A stretch of DNA of 9,504 nt from an uncultured Pseudomonadota bacterium (GCA_937863215.1 CALMFQ010000408.1:1-9504); one strand, 5' to 3'; positions 1 to 6,080 are shown, numbered from the stretch's first letter. A program made the numbers and translations. The notes: generated by a model not told the origin, from the letters alone.

Positions 1-1
1 G

Positions 2-631
2 TTCAAACCGCAGCGGCGCATCAACGAGGCCGACCTGCCGGATGCCCAGACCCGCCTCGACATCATGAAGCTGGCGATCAAGAAGCTGACCGATGTCGGC
101 TACATCTATATCGGCATGGACCATTTCGCCAAACCGAATGACGAACTGGCGGTGGCACAGCGTCAGGGGCGCCTGCATCGCAACTTCCAGGGGTATTCGA
201 CCCATGCCGATTGCGATCTGATCGCGCTGGGCATTTCTGCCATCGGCAAGGTCGGGCCGACCTACAGCCAGAACGTCAAGACACTGGACGACTATTATGA
301 TCGCATCGACCGGCACACGCTGCCGATCATGCGCGGACTGGAATTGACAGCCGACGATTTGCTGCGCCGCACAATCATACAGGCCTTGATGTGCCAGTTC
401 GAAATTTCGATCGAGTCGCTGGAAATCTCCTACCTGATCGACTTCAAGACATGCTTCCAGGAAGAAATCCGCCTGCTGCGCGAATACGAACAGGAAGGCA
501 TGCTGACCCTGGACGACCAGTGGCTGAGCGTCACCTCTAAGGGCAGACTGCTGATCCGTACCATCTGCATGGTATTCGATAAATACCTGCGCGCCGAACG
601 CGAGCGTCAACGTTACTCGAAAGTCATTTAA
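2..631 (+). CDS. hemN: Oxygen-independent coproporphyrinogen III oxidase (HemN), 3' part
   Basis: The reading frame is open from base 2 to a TAA at 629-631, giving the last 209 residues of a protein whose start lies outside the window. HemN is a cytoplasmic radical-SAM enzyme that decarboxylates coproporphyrinogen III to protoporphyrinogen IX when oxygen is scarce. The visible part matches the family closely: FKPQRRINEADLP at the window edge, then IGMDHFAKPNDELAVAQ, LHRNFQGYSTHADCDL, and a C-terminal winged-helix-like region with SKGRLLIRTICMVFDKYLR. The radical-SAM CxxxCxC cluster lies upstream and cannot be checked. The conserved IGMDHFA and NFQGY blocks are typical of true HemN rather than of HemW-like paralogues, which lack them. 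The next gene downstream on the same strand is a TauE/SafE-type membrane protein, a common neighbour of hemN, but a mobile element now separates the two. No frameshift is seen in the visible part. Confidence 0.96.
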   Translation, partial: FKPQRRINEADLPDAQTRLDIMKLAIKKLTDVGYIYIGMDHFAKPNDELAVAQRQGRLHRNFQGYSTHADCDLIALGISAIGKVGPTYSQNVKTLDDYYDRIDRHTLPIMRGLELTADDLLRRTIIQALMCQFEISIESLEISYLIDFKTCFQEEIRLLREYEQEGMLTLDDQWLSVTSKGRLLIRTICMVFDKYLRAERERQRYSKVI

Positions 632-649
632 ACTCCGACTTTTGCCTAG

Positions 650-678
650 GTTCTGTTGACATTTGTTTCGCCGCTGCG
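650..678 (+). repeat. Left terminal inverted repeat of the MITE-like element
   Basis: This 29-bp end begins GTTCTGTTGACATTTG. It pairs with the right end at 884-912 (25 of 29 positions). The same end sequence recurs at 917-927 (11 bp) and at 7837-7866 (27 of 30 positions identical to 648-677). Confidence 0.8.
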
Positions 679-777
679 CTGGTGAGTAAAAAGGCCAGCC
701 ACAAGGCATGCGACGCTGATAATAATGGATTATTTTCAAGGAGCGTAACGCCGTGGATGGCCTTTTTACTCGCCAGC
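678..777 (+). repeat. Large imperfect hairpin 1 inside the element
   Basis: The arms 678-697 and 758-777 are complementary at 19 of 20 positions. The stem continues inward through 699-702 with 753-756, 705-707 with 750-752 and 713-717 with 742-746, and is capped by an AT-rich stem at 721-725 with 730-734. The fold would be stable as RNA or as extruded DNA. The many matched arms argue for selection on structure rather than coding. Confidence 0.75.
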
Positions 778-784
778 CCGAAGG

Positions 785-884
785 GTTTGATGCACTTCAG
801 TTACAACACTGCGTCGTAAACCGCTGGTGCAGATCACTGCACGGCGCGTTTTACTCCTTGTTTTGTAACTGAATTGCATCAAAC
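785..884 (+). repeat. Large imperfect hairpin 2 inside the element
   Basis: The arms 785-806 and 863-884 are complementary at 21 of 22 positions (one C/A difference). Inside, 816-820 pairs with 850-854, and 827-832 (GTGCAG) pairs perfectly with 837-842 (CTGCAC) around a four-base loop. This hairpin starts seven bases after hairpin 1 ends and runs straight into the right terminal repeat. Confidence 0.75.
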
Positions 885-912
885 GCAGTCGTGAAACAAA
901 CGTCAACAGAAC
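884..912 (-). repeat. Right terminal inverted repeat of the MITE-like element
   Basis: Read on the minus strand it begins GTTCTGTTGACGTTTG and matches the left terminus at 25 of 29 positions. Its outer end runs through CTAG into another, oppositely oriented copy of the terminus at 917-927. Confidence 0.8.
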
Positions 913-928
913 CTAGGTTCTGTTGACG
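901..928. repeat. Perfect 28-bp palindrome where two element termini abut
   Basis: The right terminus (ending GTCAACAGAAC at 902-912), the central CTAG (913-916) and an inverted copy GTTCTGTTGAC (917-927) form a palindrome without any mismatch, extended one base on each side (C901, G928). The palindrome lies 14 bases before the start codon of the membrane-protein gene. It reads as an end-to-end junction of two element copies sharing one CTAG. Confidence 0.85.
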
Positions 929-941
929 AAGAGCGTGGACG

Positions 942-1619
942 GTGTTCGAGTACAGTTTCCTGTCGCTATTTCTCGCCGGGCTGCTGGGTGGCGGCCATTG
1001 TGCCGCCATGTGCGGTGGCGTGGTCGGCGCATTGTCGATGCCGGGGCGTGGCGCTGCGTCACTCGGCCAGCAACTGTTGTTCAATCTTGGCCGCATCGGC
1101 AGCTATATGCTGGTTGGCGCAATCGCCGGTACAATCGGCAATTCGACACAAATGCTGGCACAAGCCCAAACGCTGCAGCTGGCTCTGTACGGCATTTCCA
1201 GCCTAATCCTCATCGGCCTTGGTCTGTATGTCGCAGGGCTCTCCAGCGCCATCACCCAGCTGGAAAAAATTGGCAGACCGGTGTGGCGGCGGCTGAAACC
1301 GCTGACGCGCAAGCTGCTGCCGATCCGGCACGCGTGGCAAGCGCTGGCAATTGGTGGGCTGTGGGGTTGGTTACCGTGCGGATTGGTCTACACTGCCACT
1401 CTGAGCGCCCTCTCCAGCGCCCGGCCGCTACAGGGTGCATTGCTGATGCTGGCATTCGGAGCCGGAACACTACCCAATCTGATGTTGCTGGGAATGGCTG
1501 CGCGGCACATATCCGGAATATTGCAAAATCGATGGTGGAAATTGTTTGCCGGTGCAACAATTGCCGGATTTGGCCTGTTGGGGATGTACCGTCTGTGTTT
1601 GTTGCTGGGAGCACGCTAA
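942..1619 (+). CDS. TauE/SafE-family (DsbD-like) six-helix membrane protein
   Basis: This 225-residue inner-membrane protein is in the usual length range of the small sulfite-exporter TauE/SafE or UreH/DsbD_2-like group. About six hydrophobic segments can be seen, near residues 5-31, 48-66, 76-98, 130-155, 163-185 and 199-222. The first carries LLGGGHCAAMCGG and the fourth carries WGWLPCG, the paired Cys/His and Pro-Cys motifs of the group. In many proteobacteria this gene lies by the cbb3-oxidase maturation genes, hemN and fnr, so a role in metal or thiol handling for respiratory-enzyme assembly is a reasonable inference. The substrate is unknown and the sulfite-exporter label should not be taken literally. 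The start is GTG at 942, chosen because FLAGLLGGGHC then falls at the expected N-terminal position. The Shine-Dalgarno sequence is poor (GAAGAG, 927-932 region), and the upstream DNA is element-derived. Confidence 0.85.
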   Translation: MFEYSFLSLFLAGLLGGGHCAAMCGGVVGALSMPGRGAASLGQQLLFNLGRIGSYMLVGAIAGTIGNSTQMLAQAQTLQLALYGISSLILIGLGLYVAGLSSAITQLEKIGRPVWRRLKPLTRKLLPIRHAWQALAIGGLWGWLPCGLVYTATLSALSSARPLQGALLMLAFGAGTLPNLMLLGMAARHISGILQNRWWKLFAGATIAGFGLLGMYRLCLLLGAR

Positions 1620-1620
1620 T

Positions 1621-1651
1621 TTGCTTGTTCCGGCAAAATTGTTGCTATAGT
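1621..1651 (+). promoter_or_regulatory. Possible promoter for the receiver-CheC-GGDEF operon (extended -10)
   Basis: TATAGT at 1646-1651 is preceded by TGC, giving an extended -10 element. The -35 is poor: TTGCTT at 1621-1626 leaves a 19-base spacer and TTGTTC at 1625-1630 leaves 15. The predicted transcript would start near 1658, about 80 bases before the receiver ATG. Confidence 0.4.
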
Positions 1652-1655
1652 GAAG

Positions 1656-1679
1656 TGGCGCAGCGCCAAGCATCTTGGC
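1656..1679 (+). repeat. Two overlapping, mutually exclusive small hairpins in the operon leader
   Basis: TGGCG (1656-1660) pairs with CGCCA (1664-1668) around CAG, and GCCAAG (1665-1670) pairs with CTTGGC (1674-1679) around CAT. The two share GCCA at 1665-1668, so only one can form at a time. A run of six T lies at 1703-1708, too far for a simple terminator. Whether this is an operator, an attenuator or chance is not decidable here. Confidence 0.45.
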
Positions 1680-1735
1680 ACGCGTAAAGAAATATAACAG
1701 AGTTTTTTAGCCGTCATTCTGGAAAACCTAGAGTC

Positions 1736-2104
1736 ATGCCAACACCAGTTCTAGTCTGCGATGATTCCGCGATGGCGCGGAAAATGCTTATAAAGTCGCT
1801 ACCAACAGAGTGGGACATAGAAATTACACAGGCTGCCAATGGCTTGGAAGCGCTGGAAGGATACCGCGCCGGCAAGGCAGAGATAATGTTCCTGGATCTC
1901 ACCATGCCCGAACTGGATGGCTACGGGGTACTTGAACAGTTACAGAAAGAAGGTCTGAATACCTTCGTAATAGTGGTTTCCGCCGACATTCAGCCGATCG
2001 CACAAGAGCGGGTACGCAAGCTCGGCGCGGTGGCGTTCTGCAAGAAACCAGTCAATCCGCAAGAAATCCAGGCAATCCTGAAACAATACGGAATCGTACT
2101 ATGA
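1736..2104 (+). CDS. CheY-like single-domain response regulator
   Basis: The gene encodes a stand-alone receiver domain of 122 residues with no output domain. All conserved positions are present: acidic pair D9-D10 (LVCDDSAMARK), phospho-acceptor D54 (MFLDLTMPELDGYG), switch residue S82 (VIVVSAD) and K104 in the KKP motif. It should be phosphorylated by a histidine kinase, which is not in the window, and signal by protein contact. A CheC-like phosphatase gene starts inside its stop codon (ATGA at 2101-2104), so the two are probably translationally coupled and the phosphatase probably acts on this receiver. A GGDEF cyclase gene follows directly. The AGAG-containing sequence before ATG 1736 is a weak ribosome site. 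Whether the target is the flagellar motor or the cyclase is open; no other chemotaxis gene is nearby. Confidence 0.93.
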   Translation: MPTPVLVCDDSAMARKMLIKSLPTEWDIEITQAANGLEALEGYRAGKAEIMFLDLTMPELDGYGVLEQLQKEGLNTFVIVVSADIQPIAQERVRKLGAVAFCKKPVNPQEIQAILKQYGIVL

Positions 2105-2718
2105 GCGCGCCTGCCCTGCTCTCCCAAGATCAAACCGACGCACTGCAGGAAGTAACCAATATCGCAATGGGACAGGCCGGTTCCTCACTGGCCAATATTC
2201 TCGGCGTATTCGTCAACTTGTCCGTGCCACGCATTCGTGTGCTCGATGTTGTTGCCATCGGTGCGGCAATATCCGACATGGTTGGCCCGGACAAGGAAAT
2301 TACCGCGGCACGCCAGTCGTTTCACGGCACCATGCGCGGCGAGGCACTGGTTATTTACGACCAGGAAGGCTGCATGGATCTGGCCGACCTGATGGGGTAT
2401 GAGGAACAACTTGAAGCCAGCGCCGAACGCGAGCTGATACTGGATGTCAGCAATGTACTGGTGGGGGCATGCCTCGGAGGTATTGCCGATCTGCTGGAAG
2501 CCACGCTCACCTATTCCGCACCGTCCATCATGGCCGAACGCATTCCAGTGGACAGGCTGATTGATCCAAAGAAGATGACCTGGAATTACGCCTTGCTGGT
2601 GGAAGTCAATTTCACACTGGAAGAGCGTAACTTCACTTCGCACCTGACTTTCCTGATGCCGGAAGAATCGATCCAATCCATGGGTGAAGCCATCGACAAG
2701 TTCATGGAATCTTTCTAG
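2101..2718 (+). CDS. CheC-like chemotaxis phosphatase
   Basis: The 205-residue protein belongs to the CheC/CheX/FliY phosphatase family, which dephosphorylates CheY-type receivers in the cytoplasm. The two family helices with the catalytic acid-x-x-Asn signature are both visible: E17-V-T-N20 in ALQEVTNIAMGQAGSSLA, and D115-V-S-N118 in LILDVSNVLVGACLGGIADLL. Having both sites is typical of CheC; CheX has only one. The N-terminal QTDALQEVTNIAMGQ block is characteristic. Its ATG overlaps the TGA of the receiver gene, and its TAG (2716-2718) is immediately followed by the ATG of the PAS-GGDEF gene, so the three are almost certainly one operon. No CheD partner is visible. I infer that it resets the phosphorylation of the adjacent receiver. 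No transmembrane segment or signal peptide is seen. Confidence 0.9.
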   Translation: MSAPALLSQDQTDALQEVTNIAMGQAGSSLANILGVFVNLSVPRIRVLDVVAIGAAISDMVGPDKEITAARQSFHGTMRGEALVIYDQEGCMDLADLMGYEEQLEASAERELILDVSNVLVGACLGGIADLLEATLTYSAPSIMAERIPVDRLIDPKKMTWNYALLVEVNFTLEERNFTSHLTFLMPEESIQSMGEAIDKFMESF

Positions 2719-3684
2719 ATGAGCCAGGTTCCGGCCCAGTGGGCGCCATTCATCGTTGACCGGGTAGACATTGGCCTGTTCGTGCTTGACCGCGAACACC
2801 GCCTGCTGATGTGGAACCAGTTCATGGAAAAGCACAGCGGCAAGAAGGCCGAAGAAGTGCTGGGGCAGAATGTCTACGACTGCTTTCCGGAGCTACCGCG
2901 CAAATGGCTGGAAAAGAAGATCAACAGCGTGTTCGTTTTGCGCAATTTCGCTTTCACGTCATGGGAGCAGCGTGCCTACCTGTTCCAGTTTGCCCATAGC
3001 CGGCCGATTACCGGTGGCATCGATTTCATGCAACAGAACACCACCATCATGCCGGTGGTAGGTGCCGACGGCAATATCGAGGCAGTTTGTGTTTCGCTGT
3101 TTGACGTCACCGACACCGCAATTTACCAGCGCCAGCTGAACGAGGCGCTGGCAGCACTGGAAGAAAGCAACAATCGCGACGGGCTGACCGGTATTTTCAA
3201 CCGCCGCCACCTGCAGGAACGTCTGACAGCAGAGTTCGAGCGCGCCCATCGCTACAACGAATCGTTCGCGTTGATCATGTTCGATCTGGATCATTTCAAG
3301 AAGATCAACGACAACTTCGGCCACTTGGGCGGTGACGCAGTATTGCGCACGGTCGGCAAACGCATGACCGAGCTACTGCGCAAATCAGACATATTCGGCC
3401 GCTATGGCGGCGAAGAATTCATGCTGGTCCTCCCGGGAACGGATGTGGTCGGCGCACTGACACTGGCCGAACGTATCCGCTGCGCCGCTGAATCGGCTCC
3501 TGCGGACTGGGATGGCACACCAATCCCGTTTACCATCAGCATGGGAATCTCGATCTACCAGCCGGAGCACCGCAAGCCGGAAGACCTGATTCACGAGACT
3601 GATTTGGCGCTGTATTTTTCCAAGAAAAACGGGCGCAACCAAGCAACCCGTTTCGACCCTGCCGTACACAAAGACATTGGCTGA
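2719..3684 (+). CDS. PAS-GGDEF diguanylate cyclase
   Basis: The 321-residue cytoplasmic protein has an N-terminal PAS-type sensor (about residues 10-133, from VDIGLFVLDREHRLLMWN to a VSLFDVTD end) joined by a short coiled linker (about 134-152) to a C-terminal GGDEF domain (about 154-315). The GGDEF domain looks active: DGLTGIFNRR start, metal ligand D189 in FDLDHFKKIND, and signature GGEEF at 230-234. The product-inhibition site RxxD is present at R221-D224, five residues before the signature, so feedback by cyclic-di-GMP is expected. It should make cyclic-di-GMP from two GTP. The ATG directly follows the TAG of the CheC-like gene with no gap, which makes translational coupling likely. No transmembrane helix is seen. 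The PAS ligand cannot be told from sequence. The gene ends convergently with ispF, 34 bases away. Confidence 0.95.
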   Translation: MSQVPAQWAPFIVDRVDIGLFVLDREHRLLMWNQFMEKHSGKKAEEVLGQNVYDCFPELPRKWLEKKINSVFVLRNFAFTSWEQRAYLFQFAHSRPITGGIDFMQQNTTIMPVVGADGNIEAVCVSLFDVTDTAIYQRQLNEALAALEESNNRDGLTGIFNRRHLQERLTAEFERAHRYNESFALIMFDLDHFKKINDNFGHLGGDAVLRTVGKRMTELLRKSDIFGRYGGEEFMLVLPGTDVVGALTLAERIRCAAESAPADWDGTPIPFTISMGISIYQPEHRKPEDLIHETDLALYFSKKNGRNQATRFDPAVHKDIG

Positions 3685-3701
3685 GGCGGCAGAACCCGCC
3701 T
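3684..3701. terminator. Small hairpin between convergent genes, possible bidirectional terminator
   Basis: AGGCGG (3684-3689) pairs perfectly with CCGCCT (3696-3701) around CAGAAC in the 34-base gap between the cyclase and ispF. No T-run follows closely on either strand, so intrinsic termination is doubtful. Confidence 0.3.
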
Positions 3702-3718
3702 GCTCCAGCCGCAATTCC

Positions 3719-4192
3719 TCAGATTTTCGCAATCAGGCATACCGCTTCGGCGGCAATGCCTTCTTCGCGCCCGGTAAAGCCGAGCCGCTCGGTAGTCTTG
3801 GCCTTCACGTTGACGTCCTCCGGCAACAGTGCCAGATCGGCAGCAATGTGGGCGACCATCTGCGCGATATGTGGCGCCATTTTCGGTACCTGGGCAATAA
3901 TGGTCGCATCGACATTGACCACCCGATAGCCCTGCTCGTGCAGCATTTTCCAGGTTTCGCGCAACAATACGCGGCTGTCGGCGCCGGCGTAACGGGCATC
4001 GCTATCGGGAAAGTGCGTGCCGATATCGCCCAGTGCGGCAGCCCCCAGCAACGCATCGGTCAGCGCATGCAACAGCACGTCGGCATCCGAATGGCCAAGC
4101 AAACCCTTGGCATGTGGAATATCCACACCGCCAATAATCAGCTTGCGCCCCTCGACCAGCGCATGCACGTCAAAACCCTGCCCAATTCTCAT
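3719..4192 (-). CDS. ispF: 2-C-methyl-D-erythritol 2,4-cyclodiphosphate synthase (IspF)
   Basis: IspF cyclises CDP-methylerythritol 2-phosphate to methylerythritol cyclodiphosphate with loss of CMP, the fifth step of the MEP isoprenoid pathway; it is a cytoplasmic trimer with a divalent metal. The 157-residue length is normal. Metal ligands D8 and H10 (MRIGQGFDVH) and H42 (ADVLLHALTD) are present, with LLGHSDAD, LGDIGTHFPDSD, GADSR and the C-terminal VKAKTTERLGFTGREEGIA block. The start at 4192 was chosen because it gives the family N-terminus MRIGQGFDVH; an upstream in-frame ATG at 4219 would add nine residues from inside ispD. The start codon overlaps the ispD stop as ATGA, indicating translational coupling. 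It is the last gene of the minus-strand run. Confidence 0.97.
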   Translation of the reverse strand: MRIGQGFDVHALVEGRKLIIGGVDIPHAKGLLGHSDADVLLHALTDALLGAAALGDIGTHFPDSDARYAGADSRVLLRETWKMLHEQGYRVVNVDATIIAQVPKMAPHIAQMVAHIAADLALLPEDVNVKAKTTERLGFTGREEGIAAEAVCLIAKI

Positions 4193-4890
4193 GCCATGTT
4201 CCTTTGTTGCAGAACCCACTCGGCAAACGGTAGATCGCCGGGGTAAGTAATCTTGATATTGTGCCGGCTGCCGTTCACCAGCAGCGGGCGCAGCCCCAAG
4301 CGCTCGATTGCCGACGCTTCATCGGTGATATTGCCATCGATGCCCGCCTCCAGCGCCTGCTGCAGCAGGCCGAAACGGAACATCTGCGGCGTTTGCGCTT
4401 GCCACAAATGATCGCGTGAAACAGTCCTGAGCACCTGCTGCCCGGCACCTGCCAGCTTCAGGGTGTCGGCGACCGGTATCGCGAGAATGCCCCCCACTGG
4501 CTCATCCGCCAGCCGTTGCAACAGGCATCTCAGATCGTTGGGAGCAAGACAGGGACGAGCGGCATCATGCACCAGCACCCAGTCGTCAGCCGCCAGCTCT
4601 GCCCGGAGCTCACGCAAGCCGTTACGCACCGAAGCCGCACGCGAGTCACCGCCGACCCGTGCCACAGCCAGTCTGGAACCGATTTCCGGCCATTCGGCCG
4701 GGTCGAAATGCTGATCGCCGGCACTGATTACCAGCAGCAGCTTGTCGATTGCCGGCTCGCGCAAGAACAGCTCTATCGTATGGCGCAACACCGTCTTGCC
4801 CGCCAGGCGCAGGTACTGCTTGGGCAGCGCCGCCTGCATGCGCGAGCCGCCACCGGCGGCCGGAATCACTACGATGTGCCTAGACGCCAT
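4189..4890 (-). CDS. ispD: 2-C-methyl-D-erythritol 4-phosphate cytidylyltransferase (IspD)
   Basis: IspD transfers CMP from CTP to 2-C-methyl-D-erythritol 4-phosphate, the third step of the MEP pathway. The 233-residue length fits the family. The nucleotide-binding start VVIPAAGGGSRM with R17, and K24 in LPKQY, supply the catalytic basic residues; GGDSRAASV (80-88), VHDAARP (107-113), QTPQMF, a TDEAS motif near 179 and the C-terminal NIKIT with K213 are all present. The start codon at 4890 lies inside the 3' end of dnaQ (11-base overlap), and its stop overlaps the ispF start, so dnaQ, ispD and ispF must be co-transcribed. Adjacent ispD-ispF is usual in proteobacteria, and in some they are fused; here they are separate but overlapping. 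Confidence 0.97.
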   Translation of the reverse strand: MASRHIVVIPAAGGGSRMQAALPKQYLRLAGKTVLRHTIELFLREPAIDKLLLVISAGDQHFDPAEWPEIGSRLAVARVGGDSRAASVRNGLRELRAELAADDWVLVHDAARPCLAPNDLRCLLQRLADEPVGGILAIPVADTLKLAGAGQQVLRTVSRDHLWQAQTPQMFRFGLLQQALEAGIDGNITDEASAIERLGLRPLLVNGSRHNIKITYPGDLPFAEWVLQQRNMA

Positions 4891-5599
4891 CGGCAGCAGC
4901 CAGCTTCAACCAGACACAAGCTCCCTTGGTACCTTTGTCCAGGTCGGCAAGATAAGCCTGATGGCTTTCCAGTTCTTCGGCACTGGCCTGCACCACCTTC
5001 AACGGCCCCTGATATGCAGCGAACTGCAGCGGCGTGTCGCAGGCTTCCGGCTCGACCTCTTCTGCGTCCACCAGCAGGCTGTTCTGCCCGCGTGTCATCG
5101 ACAGATACACTTCGCCGAGCAGTTCGCAGTCGATCAGCGCACCGTGCAGCGTACGATTGGAGCGATCGACCTCGAAGCGGTCGCACAGTGCATCCAGACT
5201 GTTGCGCTTGCCCGGGAACATATCCTTGGCCATGGCCAACGTATCCAGCACCGCTGGACAGTACTCGCGGATCGAAGGCTTGCCCAGCCGCTTCAGTTCG
5301 TGATCGAGAAAGCCGATATCGAACGGTGCGTTATGTATGATCAGCTCGCCACCTTCGACGAAGCGGAGAAACTCATCGGCTACCGCAGCAAATTTCGGCT
5401 TGTCCAGCAGGAAGTCGAGGCTGATGCCATGCACCCGTTCCGCCTCGGCATCGATTTCGCGTTCCGGATTGATGTAGCAATGGTAATGGCGTCGCGTCAG
5501 CTTGCGATCGATCATTTCGACCGCAGCAATTTCGATCAGGCGATGCCCCATGGCCGGGTTCAGCCCCGTGGTTTCGGTGTCGAGAAAAATCTGTCGCAT
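4880..5599 (-). CDS. dnaQ: DNA polymerase III epsilon subunit (3'-5' proofreading exonuclease)
   Basis: DnaQ is the proofreading subunit of the replicative polymerase core. The 239-residue protein has the DEDDh exonuclease motifs: Exo I D7 and E9 (FLDTETTG), Exo II D94 (HNAPFDIGFLDHE), Exo III H152 and D157 (LHGALIDCELL). A candidate sliding-clamp binding motif QNSLL lies at 172-176 after the nuclease domain, where E. coli epsilon has its own. The C-terminal tail (about 180-239), which in this family contacts the alpha subunit, ends with HQAYLADLDKGTKGACVW. The start at 5599 gives the canonical MRQIFLDTETTG; a longer in-frame reading up to 5737 only enters rnhA in another frame. AAGGTG, seven bases before the ATG and inside rnhA, is a good Shine-Dalgarno. 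It begins two bases after the rnhA stop and overlaps ispD at its end. Confidence 0.97.
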   Translation of the reverse strand: MRQIFLDTETTGLNPAMGHRLIEIAAVEMIDRKLTRRHYHCYINPEREIDAEAERVHGISLDFLLDKPKFAAVADEFLRFVEGGELIIHNAPFDIGFLDHELKRLGKPSIREYCPAVLDTLAMAKDMFPGKRNSLDALCDRFEVDRSNRTLHGALIDCELLGEVYLSMTRGQNSLLVDAEEVEPEACDTPLQFAAYQGPLKVVQASAEELESHQAYLADLDKGTKGACVWLKLAAADGV

Positions 5600-5601
5600 T
5601 G

Positions 5602-6048
5602 TCACACCTTGTTGATTGCCAAGACACCGGCGTTGGCCAGTTGATCGGCACGTTCGTTGAACTCGTGGCCGGCATGACCCTTGACCCAGATCCATTCGAC
5701 GCGGTGGCGCTGCGTCGCCAGTTCCAGAGCCTGCCACAGATCGGCATTCTTTACCGGCTCATTGGCACTGGTGCGCCAGCCGCGTTTCTTCCAGCCGTGA
5801 ATCCATTTGCTGATACCGAGCTGGACGTACTGCGAATCGGTATGCAAGCGGATTTCGCAGGCACGTGTCAGCACATTCAGCGCCTCGATCACCGCGCGCA
5901 ACTCCATGCGATTGTTGGTAGTGTTCGGCTCGCCGCCGCACAATTCTTTTTCCTTGTCGCCATAACGCAACAATGCACCCCAGCCGCCTGGGCCCGGGTT
6001 GCCCTTGCAGGCACCATCGGTATAAATATCGACCAACACGCAGCTCAT
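5602..6048 (-). CDS. rnhA: Ribonuclease HI
   Basis: RNase HI cuts the RNA strand of RNA-DNA hybrids, removing Okazaki primers and R-loops. The 148-residue length is typical. The four metal-binding acids are present with their usual surroundings: D11 (IYTDGACKGNPGPGG), E49 (NNRMELRAVIEAL), D71 (LHTDSQYV) and D135 (NERADQLAN), plus the catalytic-loop histidine at H125 (VKGHAGHE). The basic handle region ISKWIHGWKKRGWRT is also there. The start at 6048 is the only one giving the right N-terminus; GGTGA just before it is a weak ribosome site. It lies 59 bases after the methyltransferase stop and two bases before dnaQ. In E. coli rnhA and dnaQ are adjacent but divergent, whereas here they are co-directional. 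Confidence 0.97.
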   Translation of the reverse strand: MSCVLVDIYTDGACKGNPGPGGWGALLRYGDKEKELCGGEPNTTNNRMELRAVIEALNVLTRACEIRLHTDSQYVQLGISKWIHGWKKRGWRTSANEPVKNADLWQALELATQRHRVEWIWVKGHAGHEFNERADQLANAGVLAINKV

Positions 6049-6080
6049 TCACCAAAAAATATTGTTGTTGAGGAATAACA

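Larger units (their letters stand above)
650..912. mobile_element. MITE-like non-autonomous element, 263 bp, with TIRs and CTAG repeats
   Basis: The left end (650-678) and the reverse complement of the right end (884-912) match at 25 of 29 positions, both starting GTTCTGTTGAC. CTAG flanks the element on each side (646-649 and 913-916), as expected of a target-site duplication; because CTAG is palindromic, a TA duplication with ends one base further out is also possible. Inside there is no credible gene. Instead there are two large inverted repeats: 678-697 with 758-777 (19 of 20 pairs) and 785-806 with 863-884 (21 of 22 pairs). Size, TIRs, target repeat and lack of coding capacity fit a miniature inverted-repeat transposable element mobilised in trans. 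A four-base CTAR-like target is known for some IS5-type elements, so that family is a guess. No transposase is in the window. Confidence 0.8.

Noticed and set aside
650..912. CRISPR repeat, riboswitch or tRNA in the structured intergenic region
   Set aside because: There are no regularly spaced direct repeats, no cloverleaf and no recognised riboswitch core. TIRs plus CTAG repeats explain the region better.
851..1096. Minus-strand open frame of 81 codons from inside the element into the membrane-protein gene
   Set aside because: It is antisense to a clear membrane-protein gene, spans the palindrome, has no ribosome site and shows no recognisable domain.
923..1687. Long plus-strand open frame of 254 codons overlapping the membrane-protein gene
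   Set aside because: Its composition is rich in Arg, Ala and Trp without hydrophobic pattern, as expected of a shifted frame in GC-rich DNA. The 942 frame carries the family motifs.
2185..2835. Minus-strand open frame of 216 codons over the CheC-like gene
   Set aside because: It is antisense to a gene with clear catalytic motifs, and the His/Gln-rich translation resembles no family.
4742..5644. Plus-strand open frame of 300 codons opposite dnaQ and ispD
   Set aside because: It is the antisense shadow of two certain genes and carries no motif of its own.
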